Below are positions 55,401 through 62,580 of a DNA stretch of 64,000 bases, one piece after another. The translations under genes were made by a program, and so were the position numbers. Numbering within the stretch: the first letter of the stretch is position 1; each line of letters opens with the position of its first letter. The stretch spans positions 62,001 to 126,000 of the forward strand of contig CAIOTF010000039.1 of NCBI GenBank assembly GCA_903861125.1, given 5' to 3'. The stretch comes from an uncultured Ignavibacteriota bacterium. GTDB taxonomy: Bacteria; Bacteroidota; Ignavibacteria; UBA10030; UBA8401. The notes under the pieces are model-generated. The model saw only the letters and a program-made list of their open reading frames with translations. It had not been told where the DNA came from and made no database searches.

Positions 55401-55506
55401 ACCGAAAGTTCAGCAGATTTTCTCAGGTGAGAAGGTCGGGCGCAATGATCCGTGTCCCTGCGGCAACGGAAAAAAATACAAGAACTGCCACGGAAAGAAC
55501 GCGTAA
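52435..55506 (+). CDS. secA: preprotein translocase ATPase SecA
   Basis: The motor of the Sec export pathway, 1023 residues. The Walker A region GRISEMATGEGKTLVAVAP is at about 152-170, DEVDSVLIDEARTPLIISG near 262, the second nucleotide fold has TNMAGRGTDIKLGPGV near 648, and the C-terminal zinc finger is CPCGNGKKYKNCHG. An insert of about 100 residues follows the DEAD box (53300-53600), similar to the longer SecA of Bacteroidota and Chlorobi. AAAGGAAATCA precedes ATG 52435. Confidence 0.96.
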   Translation: MLKFFSNLFGSKKEKDISILLPLVDEINVQFDLLKSLSDDELRAKTQEFRDRIAGAVKETRNQIGAIHEQLKTETDAVKREALYNDLEDLEKEDLATIKETLDELLPEAFAVVKETCRRMVGQEFDVVGHKLKWEMLPYDVQLMGGIILHQGRISEMATGEGKTLVAVAPMYLNALAGKGVHLVTVNDYLARRDSEWMGKVFQFHGMTVGCIVTNQNPFVRREQYNCDITYGTNNEFGFDYLRDNMVHTPDEMVQRAHYYAIVDEVDSVLIDEARTPLIISGPVEVDDHRYNEMKPRVERIVSTQKNLVARIVAEGEKLLNEGKKEEAGILLFRAYRGDPKNNKLTKLFSEGAPKKLMLETESVYIAEQNKRLHEIDDELYYSIEERNHSIDLTEKGREFMASGTDKDMFILPDVGTEMSVIENDETLPLEQKQLKKDEVNKVYAERSDRVHTVRQLLRAYSLYEKDVEYVVTDDGKVQIVDEFTGRILHGRRYSDGLHQAIEAKEGVHVERDTQTLATVTLQNYFRLYKKLAGMTGTAETEAAEFFDIYKLDVVVVPTNKNIIREDLNDVVYRTKREKYNALLTQIKELREKKQPVLVGTTSVEVSETLSRMMTREKIPHNVLNAKQHQREAEIVANAGLPGAVTIATNMAGRGTDIKLGPGVVEVGGLSIIGTERHEARRIDRQLRGRAGRQGDPGMTKFFLSLEDDLMRLFGSDRIASVMTKMGAEEGEVIEHAMITRMIERAQKKVEENNFGIRKRLLEYDNVMNQQREVIYSKRRHALLGEHLDDDIHQMLEDYAEDVVERHYEQGTLDDMCDELRTNLLIDVHLTPSEFQLLGVNGVKERVMQTAAEFLKRKRESVGNESMDFIQKISLLQIIDTRWKEHLREMDDLKEGIYLRAYGQKDPILEYKGEAYKMFIELIGLLNREALNMVFKLFPENQQQIEAQQQRRGFNRERMTLTHSASTGMGLQGGIDAEEGDSKQKQQQAPKVQQIFSGEKVGRNDPCPCGNGKKYKNCHGKNA

Positions 55507-55510
55507 TACT

Positions 55511-55583
55511 TAAAGCCATTGCTGTTCGGAATGCTTCTGTAATTCTATGAAGGTATTTTCGCAGGAATGGCTTTACTGTTTTT
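55511..55583 (+). terminator. possible secA terminator formed by a long-loop inverted repeat
   Basis: TAAAGCCATT (55511-55520) is matched exactly by AATGGCTTTA (55566-55575), 45 bases apart, and followed by CTGTTTTTG. The arms begin five bases after the secA stop. The long loop makes a simple terminator less certain. Confidence 0.5.
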
Positions 55584-55757
55584 GTATGGCATTGAGGGAT
55601 TCAAGATTGCCGATGACAGCAGATCCGGCATCGTCGGCATTCATTCCGTCCCAATTCGAAGAAAATAGGAAAATAGTACATCCGTTATTGCTGTCGCTGA
55701 ATTGACGTCACGAAGAAATGAGATTTTCTTTCAGACAAAAATTCTTACATTGGCACT

Positions 55758-56990
55758 ATGAATCTCCGATTATTGTTTACCTTGGTGGCAAAACGGCGTT
55801 TGTTGATTGCATCAGTCATTGCTGCAACCATCGTTATTCATTCTCCCGCCCAGCGTTTGCTTGAGTGGAATATCAGCTATCCCGGCATACATCTTTTCAG
55901 AAGTATCTTTTTTTTCCTTTCCATAGCTCTGTTAGTTTCCCTCATTACAAAACCGGTCATTCAATTTTTTGGCAATACAAAACTCCCCAGATCTTACGGC
56001 AGTATCACTTTCGATTCCTTTAAAGTATTTGTGATTGTTGCGCTGCTGGTATTTCCGTCGACGCTGGGAATTATGGGCGTGGGATACGCTCAGATGAGCA
56101 TTGCGCCATTTTCGTTCATCGATGCAAGTGATCAGTTGTATCAGCGCCTTCTAATGCCGGCGATTGCATATGCACTGCATTTGCGGGGTCCTGTTTTATA
56201 CCATCTGTTCAGCCTTGCGATATCCTTCTGCATGATTTTCCTACTACACATTTTCTTCCTTCGGAATCATGTATTCTTGACCACGTTAGAATATGCTTCG
56301 ATCGCTGTGTCTGGATTTATCATTACGCAATTCCAATCACCGGGATATACAGAGTCGTTGTCATATCTGTTGATTCTCATCTTGCTTATTACGGACCTGG
56401 ATGAATTGGCACGCGTTGCAGTTTTTACGCTCTGTATTTTTGCCCATGAAGGAAGCATTCTCCTGCTACTGGCAATCAGTTTCGTTTTATTCTCAAAACG
56501 GGAGATAGTTTGGATTATTGCGATCGGTGCATTTTACGGGTTCATCTGGTTGGCAAGTTTCGGATTTCAGGTAGAGAGGATGTTGTCGGTAAGAACGGTT
56601 GGCAGCATGAGTACCATCAGTTGGATCATTAATTATCCTTTTCGGGAAATATTAGGGATTTTATTTTCCTTCAAAATACTCTGGTTCTTCATAGCTTTTG
56701 TGATGTACGTATGGAAACGGGAATCCAGAAACATTTTACTTTTCATTTTGCCAGGGATTGCTTTGACATTTATTGCGGTCGATACAAGCAGAATGATGGG
56801 ATTTAGTTTTACAGCTTTATTATATTCCATTCTATATATCAAACAGAAAAAACTTTTGTCCGATCGGCAATTTGCGCTTGTGTGTGCATTGAATATATGC
56901 ATACCGGCTGTCTATGTGGGGGTGAATTCGGGCATCGTATATTTTGACGGAGTCTATCAACTGCTTCAATACGGTATTTTTCTGAAATGA
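55758..56990 (+). CDS. polytopic membrane protein of unknown function
   Basis: 410 residues with about ten to twelve hydrophobic helices spread along the whole chain (for example 14-34, 45-66, 85-110, 200-260, 300-320, 355-400). No soluble domain and no recognised family. Its general look, with a hydrophilic loop after the third helix, resembles polysaccharide polymerase or GT-C-type membrane proteins. It overlaps the following GT-C-like gene by four bases (ATGA), so the two are probably translated together. A promoter probably lies in the 250-base gap after secA. Confidence 0.75.
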   Translation: MNLRLLFTLVAKRRLLIASVIAATIVIHSPAQRLLEWNISYPGIHLFRSIFFFLSIALLVSLITKPVIQFFGNTKLPRSYGSITFDSFKVFVIVALLVFPSTLGIMGVGYAQMSIAPFSFIDASDQLYQRLLMPAIAYALHLRGPVLYHLFSLAISFCMIFLLHIFFLRNHVFLTTLEYASIAVSGFIITQFQSPGYTESLSYLLILILLITDLDELARVAVFTLCIFAHEGSILLLLAISFVLFSKREIVWIIAIGAFYGFIWLASFGFQVERMLSVRTVGSMSTISWIINYPFREILGILFSFKILWFFIAFVMYVWKRESRNILLFILPGIALTFIAVDTSRMMGFSFTALLYSILYIKQKKLLSDRQFALVCALNICIPAVYVGVNSGIVYFDGVYQLLQYGIFLK

Positions 56991-58936
56991 TTATGAATCA
57001 GCGCCGGCTTACATATCGAGAGTATCTGCTGCTTTTGGCACTCACCGGACTGATACTTTTTGTTTATTCCGGAGCCATTCATTTTGAGTTCACGAACTGG
57101 GATGATGATATCCACGTGACGAACAATCCTTCAGTAAAAATCCTTTCGGTGAAATCTGTGGCTGATTTGTTTATCCCATCGGATAAATACATGTATCATC
57201 CATTGACAATGTTAACGTTTATGGTTGAATGGTACTGTGCCGGTGATAATCCATTGGTGTTTCATGCGACGAATATTGCGCTGCATCTTATCAATATATG
57301 GTTTGTATTCTTTATAGTCTTTCGGTTGAGCAGGAACAATGTGTTTTCACTTCTTATCGCGTCAATATTTGCACTTCATCCTCTTCAGTGTGAAAGCGTT
57401 GCATGGATCTCCGCGCGGAAAGATCTGCTATCGGGTATGTTTGTCTTGAGTTCTGCACTTTTATATTTGCGATGGAAGGAAGACAATAGTCTCAGTTCAT
57501 ATCTCGCGTCTGTTAGCTTTTTTGTTCTTTCGTTGCTTTCAAAACCATCGTCCGTCATTTTGCCGTTGCTTTTCATTACGTACGACATGATGCAGGAAAA
57601 GAAGTTGAGTTGGAACATATTCAAAAGTACAGTGCTATTTGTTTTGCTTTCAATCATGTTCACACTCTTTATTGTTTTGACTACAACATCGCATTCCGAA
57701 TTGCCATTGTATTATTATTCAGTGACACAAAGGATCGTGTTGATTTTCTATGAGATTAGTTTTTATATATTTAAATTCATTATTCCGTTAAATCTTTCCG
57801 CTTGCTATTCTTATCCTCAACTACTTGACGGCACACTGCCCGTCCAATACGTTCTCGGGGCAATGACAACGTTTATCCTTTTGATATTAGTTATCATATA
57901 TCGGAAGCGTATCCAAACTGCAACCGTCGGATTGGTATTGTATTGTATATTCATTCTTCCTGTACTGCAAATCATTCCCTTCAACAATGCATCTCTTACA
58001 GCGGATCGGTATGTGTACCTTGGAATTGCAGGATTGACGTTTTGTGGGGTAGCCGTTGTGGACCTAATGAGAATCAGGTTTAAGATAAGCAGTTGGGTTA
58101 TAGCTGCTGCATCTATAACGTTGGTAGGTGTTTTCTGTTTTATGTCGCTGCAGCGTATCACAGTATGGAAAGACAGTATTACATTGTTCACCGACGTGAT
58201 ACGGAAAGATCCGAATACCGCCATAGCCTATGGTAATAGAGCAAACGCAAGAGTTGCGAGAGGAGATTATGAAGGTGCAATTAAAGACTGCAATACGTTA
58301 CTCCTTTTGTTCCCGAACGAACCCAAAGCATACTTTAACAGGGGAAATGCTTACAGCGAACTGAAAAAACCGAGAGAAGCGATTGCAGATTATTCGATGG
58401 CAGTTGGATTAGGATTTACATCGCCGAATGTATTCTATAATCGCGGCAACCAATTCTTCATTTTGAAAGAATATGACAGCGCAGCGGCAGATTATGGCAC
58501 AGTGGTGCGTCTGTCTCCGGCGTATCTTGCCGCGCTGATACAATTGGACTCAATAGCGACATCAGTAACGAAAGATTTCCGCTCGTCGGTAAAGTATCTT
58601 ACAGAATATGTCTCGTATGTTCCAAACGATGCATCAATATACTATAAACGTGCGCGGTCGTATGCATCACTTGGCCGTTATGGGGATGCTCTGAACGATG
58701 CAGCCGTTGCCGTTTCATTGAATAAGAACAGAGACACGACTGACCAATTCATTATGTCATTGAATGATGCCGTTGATTCGATCAATACAGCACTAATATC
58801 GATTTCCTCTGCGTTGCCGTTACGCGATACGCCATTGCGAAAGAAATTATTGGAAGAACGGTCAGCACTCTATATGTCATTGGGTGATACACTTCGCGCA
58901 AAAAATGATATGGCGAAATCTGTTCTCATTCATTAG
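56987..58936 (+). CDS. GT-C-like membrane protein with C-terminal TPR repeats (TMTC-like)
   Basis: 649 residues. The N-terminal two thirds hold about ten TM helices. The first periplasmic loop has FTNWDDDIHVTNNPSV, where the paired acidic residues are the metal/donor motif of GT-C mannosyl-type transferases, and ALHPLQCESVAWISARKD follows near 128, a signature shared with TMTC/PMT-like proteins. From about residue 400 three to four TPR repeats are seen (AIAYGNRANARVARGDYEGAI, PKAYFNRGNAYSELKKPREAI). It probably glycosylates a periplasmic or surface substrate from a lipid-linked sugar. Confidence 0.82.
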   Translation: MIMNQRRLTYREYLLLLALTGLILFVYSGAIHFEFTNWDDDIHVTNNPSVKILSVKSVADLFIPSDKYMYHPLTMLTFMVEWYCAGDNPLVFHATNIALHLINIWFVFFIVFRLSRNNVFSLLIASIFALHPLQCESVAWISARKDLLSGMFVLSSALLYLRWKEDNSLSSYLASVSFFVLSLLSKPSSVILPLLFITYDMMQEKKLSWNIFKSTVLFVLLSIMFTLFIVLTTTSHSELPLYYYSVTQRIVLIFYEISFYIFKFIIPLNLSACYSYPQLLDGTLPVQYVLGAMTTFILLILVIIYRKRIQTATVGLVLYCIFILPVLQIIPFNNASLTADRYVYLGIAGLTFCGVAVVDLMRIRFKISSWVIAAASITLVGVFCFMSLQRITVWKDSITLFTDVIRKDPNTAIAYGNRANARVARGDYEGAIKDCNTLLLLFPNEPKAYFNRGNAYSELKKPREAIADYSMAVGLGFTSPNVFYNRGNQFFILKEYDSAAADYGTVVRLSPAYLAALIQLDSIATSVTKDFRSSVKYLTEYVSYVPNDASIYYKRARSYASLGRYGDALNDAAVAVSLNKNRDTTDQFIMSLNDAVDSINTALISISSALPLRDTPLRKKLLEERSALYMSLGDTLRAKNDMAKSVLIH

Positions 58937-58958
58937 TGTGAGTACAACAAACGAAAAA

Positions 58959-60854
58959 ATGATACTGAAAAAAACATATCACACTCTGCTTCTGTATCTT
59001 TTGGTCATGTCCATCGTCCTGGTATATTCGGCGACATTGACAGCAGAGTTGTTGACCTGGAACGACGATTCGATGATCTCTGCGGTCAGCGCATTGCAGA
59101 AAGGAAATACTTCGGTATGGAGTAATAATGATATACGGCCGATTCCGCTGATGATATTTTCGTTTTTCTACAGCTTCGGCAATGGCAGCATCTTCCTGTT
59201 CCATCTCGCCAATATCATATTTCATGCCTTCAATGCCATTCTTCTTTTCACGCTGCTCATCCGGTCTCGACAATCATTTCCGGTTTCTTTTTTTACCGCA
59301 GCTTTGTTCGGTCTACACACAATGCAAACAGGTACAGTCTCATGGATCAGTCATTTCCCCATTATTCTTTCATTGACAATTCTGCTGCTCACTGCGCACG
59401 TTTTTATACACTACCGCAGAACGAAAAAGAGAACTTACTATGGTGTTGTTATAATTCTCGCAATGCTGTTTCACCTTACCGTGAAAGGAGGATTTCTATT
59501 CCTCGTTGTATTGTTTGGAATTGATTACTTCGAGGAAAATAAAATATCATACAGGATGGTGTATCAAAAAATTCCATTTATGCTGTTCAGTATTATATCA
59601 ATCATAATTTCAAAGATCTCGCTGGTTCAGATATATAATGATTCCGTTCAATTTATTCGTTTTGGTATTGTTGAAGGTTTTGTTAAAATAGTGACACTCG
59701 TTCATTCCTCAGGAGTTACTCCTTTGCAGGAAATAGCAGACAAAAATATTATGTTCGGATATTCACTTTATCCGCTTCTGGTTCCGTTCATCATTTTTAG
59801 TGTGCTATGGTTTCGGAAAACACACAACGTGCTGTTGTTCAGTTTCATTGGTTTCATACTCTTTGGGTTGCCGGTAGTATCATGTGTCGGGGGCGGGGAA
59901 TGGGTATTGAATTCAGAGAAATATTATATCAGTTCAATGTTTCTTATTTTTCCGCTCAGTTATTACGTGTATGGTTACATAAAGAATACTTTAAACGGCA
60001 GCGTTGTTCGAATAACTGTAATTTCATTTTCTATTCTCTTGTTCGGGTTCATTGTGGTTCAATCATACCGATCGGTTACTTTCAGACGGACGAATCTTTC
60101 CTTCTGGACATATTTGAACAACGAGTATCCCGGAAATGCTTTCATTCTTAATAAGATTGGGACATATCATTTATCACGATATGAAAGTGAACAGGCGATT
60201 TCAAAATTTTCTCAAGCCATCAATCTGCACCCCCGGCATTATGAATCATACAACAATCGCGGTCTTGCCTATCTAAGCATCTATCAAACCGACAGTGCAT
60301 CTGCAGATTTTTCGCGGGCAATCACGATTTTCCCTCAATATGCCTTAGCATACTATAATCTTTCTACCGTCTATAGTCTCCTCTCGGATTGGAATAATGC
60401 GGTATTAAATTGTAGCAAGGCTATTGACCTGCAACCGGACTTAGTTCAAGCGTATAATAATAGGGCAAATACCTACGCGAGGCAAAAAAAATACGTAGAA
60501 GCATTTGCGGACTACGAAACGGCCGTTCGTATTGAGCCTGGCTATTCGGACATTTATGGAAATAGGGCTTTAATTTACCTTGAAACGGGAAATGTGACGC
60601 ATGCTCTATGGAATTTTAAGAAACAAAGCAATCTTGTTCCAAAACGCTTTGATGTATTTGTCCATTTAGGCTTGACCTATGCTATGACCGGGGATACATC
60701 AGAGGCATTCACGGTGCTGTCTGAAGCGATAAGACTTGATTCTGCAAACGCGAAAATGTATCTTCTCGGTATCCAAGAAACATTTTTAAGGGATCGCCGG
60801 GATATTGGACTTCTTAAGAATATTTTATTACGATTGGAATCCGGTCAAAAATAA
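58959..60854 (+). CDS. second GT-C-like membrane protein with C-terminal TPR repeats
   Basis: 631 residues from ATG 58959 (an in-frame GTG at 58938, just after the preceding stop, is the alternative). It is a diverged relative of the 56987 product. The first loop has TWNDDSMISAV with the paired Asp, but the following motif is altered to LHTMQTGTVSWISHFP, lacking the A-R-K-D end. TPR repeats start near residue 400 (HYESYNNRGLAYLSIYQTDSA, VQAYNNRANTYARQKKYVEAF). The changed second motif may mean different donor or acceptor use. It is the last gene of this block. Confidence 0.8.
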   Translation: MILKKTYHTLLLYLLVMSIVLVYSATLTAELLTWNDDSMISAVSALQKGNTSVWSNNDIRPIPLMIFSFFYSFGNGSIFLFHLANIIFHAFNAILLFTLLIRSRQSFPVSFFTAALFGLHTMQTGTVSWISHFPIILSLTILLLTAHVFIHYRRTKKRTYYGVVIILAMLFHLTVKGGFLFLVVLFGIDYFEENKISYRMVYQKIPFMLFSIISIIISKISLVQIYNDSVQFIRFGIVEGFVKIVTLVHSSGVTPLQEIADKNIMFGYSLYPLLVPFIIFSVLWFRKTHNVLLFSFIGFILFGLPVVSCVGGGEWVLNSEKYYISSMFLIFPLSYYVYGYIKNTLNGSVVRITVISFSILLFGFIVVQSYRSVTFRRTNLSFWTYLNNEYPGNAFILNKIGTYHLSRYESEQAISKFSQAINLHPRHYESYNNRGLAYLSIYQTDSASADFSRAITIFPQYALAYYNLSTVYSLLSDWNNAVLNCSKAIDLQPDLVQAYNNRANTYARQKKYVEAFADYETAVRIEPGYSDIYGNRALIYLETGNVTHALWNFKKQSNLVPKRFDVFVHLGLTYAMTGDTSEAFTVLSEAIRLDSANAKMYLLGIQETFLRDRRDIGLLKNILLRLESGQK

Positions 60855-60913
60855 TTAGTATGAAAGAACTTAATACATCATAGAAATCAATCAAGAGTTT
60901 TTCAGAAGTTTTC

Positions 60914-60947
60914 AGGAAATAATTTCTTCCGATAGGAAATAATTTCC
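60914..60947 (+). promoter_or_regulatory. two tandem GGAAATAATTTCC-type dyads, candidate activator sites
   Basis: AGGAAATAATTTC (60914-60926) and AGGAAATAATTTCC (60934-60947) repeat with a 20-base period. The second is a perfect palindrome, GGAAAT-A-ATTTCC, and the first lacks only its final C. They lie about 70-90 bases upstream of the sigma-54-like element, the usual place for an enhancer-binding protein. Confidence 0.55.
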
Positions 60948-60997
60948 GATTCAAATACCTTTTCATTGTTTTTTCACTCAAATTAAGCACTTAAATA

Positions 60998-61014
60998 TTG
61001 GCATGATACATGCC
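60998..61014 (+). promoter_or_regulatory. candidate sigma-54 promoter for the pilin-like genes
   Basis: TTGGCATGATACATGCC contains GG (61000-61001) and GC (61012-61013) separated by exactly ten bases, the required -24/-12 geometry. The TTGGCA half is close to consensus and the ATGC half is weaker than TTGC. The start would be near 61025, giving a 55-base leader that ends with AGGAG before ATG 61081. Confidence 0.6.
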
Positions 61015-61080
61015 TAATTATTATTCAATAAGGGGTAAATAACGGATTTATCACGTTTAACTAAATAAAGGAGATATTTT

Positions 61081-61494
61081 ATGGGACAACAACAATTGCT
61101 TTTAATCATTCTCGGTGTCATTATTGTCGGTATCGCCGTAGCGGTCGGTATCACAATGTTTCAGGATAACGCAGTCAGCGCAAACCGCGATGCAGTGACG
61201 AACGATCTTGTTCAACTTGCTGCAAAGTCACAGCAATATTTCCGCAAACCAACATCGTTGGGCGGCGGTGGAAATTCTTTTGCAACATTAACGGCAAATG
61301 CTGCCGGTATGGCAATGCTTGTTTCCACAGCATTCTCGGATAATGATAACGGAACTTATACTGTCAGCACAGCCGGTACGGCAACAACTGTTATCTTTAC
61401 GGGTGTAGGTAAAACAGCTCAGGCAGACGGAACAATGCCGACCTATACTTGCACGGTTACGGCATCTGGCTACACTATTGCAAAAACAAATTAA
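61081..61494 (+). CDS. pilin-like protein, copy 1
   Basis: 137 residues. After Met-Gly the chain continues QQQLLLIILGVIIVG and a hydrophobic helix to about residue 26, then an amphipathic helix (NRDAVTNDLVQLAAKSQQYF), the conserved RKPTSLGGGGNSF, and a small beta-rich C-terminal domain with one Cys. The helix-plus-small-domain layout fits type IV pilins or pseudopilins. A prepilin peptidase cut after Gly2 would be possible, but position +5 is Leu rather than Glu. The neighbouring PilC/GspF gene supports a pilus or secretion role. A strong AGGAG ribosome-binding site is present. Confidence 0.75.
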   Translation: MGQQQLLLIILGVIIVGIAVAVGITMFQDNAVSANRDAVTNDLVQLAAKSQQYFRKPTSLGGGGNSFATLTANAAGMAMLVSTAFSDNDNGTYTVSTAGTATTVIFTGVGKTAQADGTMPTYTCTVTASGYTIAKTN

Positions 61495-61541
61495 CACATC
61501 ACAATCAACCAATCAACCATCACAACTAAGTAAGGAGTCAT

Positions 61542-61955
61542 ATGGGACAACAACAATTGCTTTTAATCATTCTCGGCGTAATTATTGTCGGTATCGCCGT
61601 AGCGGTCGGTATCACAATGTTTCAGGATAACGCAGTCAGCGCAAACCGTGATGCAGTGACGAACGATCTTGTTCAACTTGCTGCAAAGTCACAGCAATAT
61701 TTCCGCAAACCAACATCGTTGGGCGGCGGTGGAAATTCATTTGCAACGTTAACGGCAAATGCTGCCGGTATGGCATTTCTTGTCTCCACAGCATTTTCCA
61801 ACAACGATAACGGCACATATACAGTCAGCACAGCCGGTACGGCAACAACTGTTATCTTTACGGGTGTAGGTAAAACAGCTCAGGCAGACGGAACAATGCC
61901 AACCTATACTTGCACGGTTACAGCATCCGGCTACACTATTGCAAAAACAAACTAA
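61542..61955 (+). CDS. pilin-like protein, copy 2 (nearly identical to copy 1)
   Basis: 137 residues. By direct comparison it differs from copy 1 at 20 of 414 bases, yet only two residues change (Met to Phe and Asp to Asn, both in the middle of the C-terminal domain). The spacer between the copies has no hairpin and a good AAGGAG ribosome-binding site precedes ATG 61542, so the two are likely on one transcript that stops at the following terminator. Confidence 0.75.
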   Translation: MGQQQLLLIILGVIIVGIAVAVGITMFQDNAVSANRDAVTNDLVQLAAKSQQYFRKPTSLGGGGNSFATLTANAAGMAFLVSTAFSNNDNGTYTVSTAGTATTVIFTGVGKTAQADGTMPTYTCTVTASGYTIAKTN

Positions 61956-61964
61956 TCTCTGAAT

Positions 61965-61993
61965 AAACGGCGGTATTTTTACCGCCGTTTTTT
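61965..61993 (+). terminator. intrinsic terminator between pilin-like copies 2 and 3
   Basis: AACGGCGGTA (61966-61975) pairs exactly with TACCGCCGTT (61980-61989) around a four-base loop, then T. Confidence 0.92.
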
Positions 61994-62020
61994 ACACTCA
62001 AACCATAAGCAGAGAAAAAA

Positions 62021-62434
62021 ATGGGGCAGCAACAGTTACTACTTATAATTTTGGGCGTCATTATTGTTGGGCTTGCAATTGCTGTCGGCATAACGATGTT
62101 TCGTGATAATGCAGTAAGTACTAACCGCGATGCAATTGCCAATGATCTTATGCATTTAGCAGCTAAGGCAAGACATTTCTATAAACGGCCTACTTCCATG
62201 GGGGGGGGCGGACATAATTTTACCGGTTTAACTGCTGATGCATCGGGAATGTTGATTTTGGCGACAACCGGTTATTCAGATAATAGCAATGCCACATATA
62301 CGATTAAAACTGCCGGGGATGCCACAAGTGTTGAATTTAGGGCGGTTGGTAAAGCAATGCTGGATAATGGTACGTTTCCAACAATTGACTGTTTGGTGAC
62401 GCAAAATAATCAATCAATAACAATCATCAACTAA
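62021..62434 (+). CDS. pilin-like protein, copy 3 (diverged)
   Basis: Also 137 residues. The N-terminal 26 residues are almost unchanged from copies 1 and 2 and the RPTSMGGGG motif is kept, but the C-terminal domain has diverged (FTGLTADASGMLILATTGYSD). The ribosome-binding site is weak (AGAGAAAAAA). It lies after a strong terminator, so it is expressed by read-through or from its own promoter, probably as a minor component. Confidence 0.75.
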   Translation: MGQQQLLLIILGVIIVGLAIAVGITMFRDNAVSTNRDAIANDLMHLAAKARHFYKRPTSMGGGGHNFTGLTADASGMLILATTGYSDNSNATYTIKTAGDATSVEFRAVGKAMLDNGTFPTIDCLVTQNNQSITIIN

Positions 62435-62451
62435 GACAATTTCTGATACTC

Positions 62452-62497
62452 ACACAAAAGCAGATGCCAGTAAATGGTATCTGCTTTTGTGTTTTTA
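62452..62497 (+). terminator. intrinsic terminator after pilin-like copy 3
   Basis: ACACAAAAGCAGATGCCA (62452-62469) pairs with TGGTATCTGCTTTTGTGT (62475-62492), one G-T pair, loop GTAAA, then TTTT. Confidence 0.92.
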
Positions 62498-62521
62498 TAT
62501 GATTATCTATTGGAGCCTTAG

Positions 62522-62550
62522 TTGATTTTGTGTTGAGTCGATTGTATCTT
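62522..62550 (+). promoter_or_regulatory. candidate promoter for the PilC gene
   Basis: TTGATT (62522-62527), 17 bases, TATCTT (62545-62550), placed between the pilin terminator and ATG 62581. A weak but well-spaced match. Confidence 0.35.
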
Positions 62551-62580
62551 TACTGTAATAAAAAGAGAAAGTAATGAACT

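Noticed and set aside
61081-62434. Repeats spaced about 460 bases apart, considered as a tandem repeat or CRISPR-like array
   Set aside because: The repeat units are whole coding genes with ribosome-binding sites and terminators between them.
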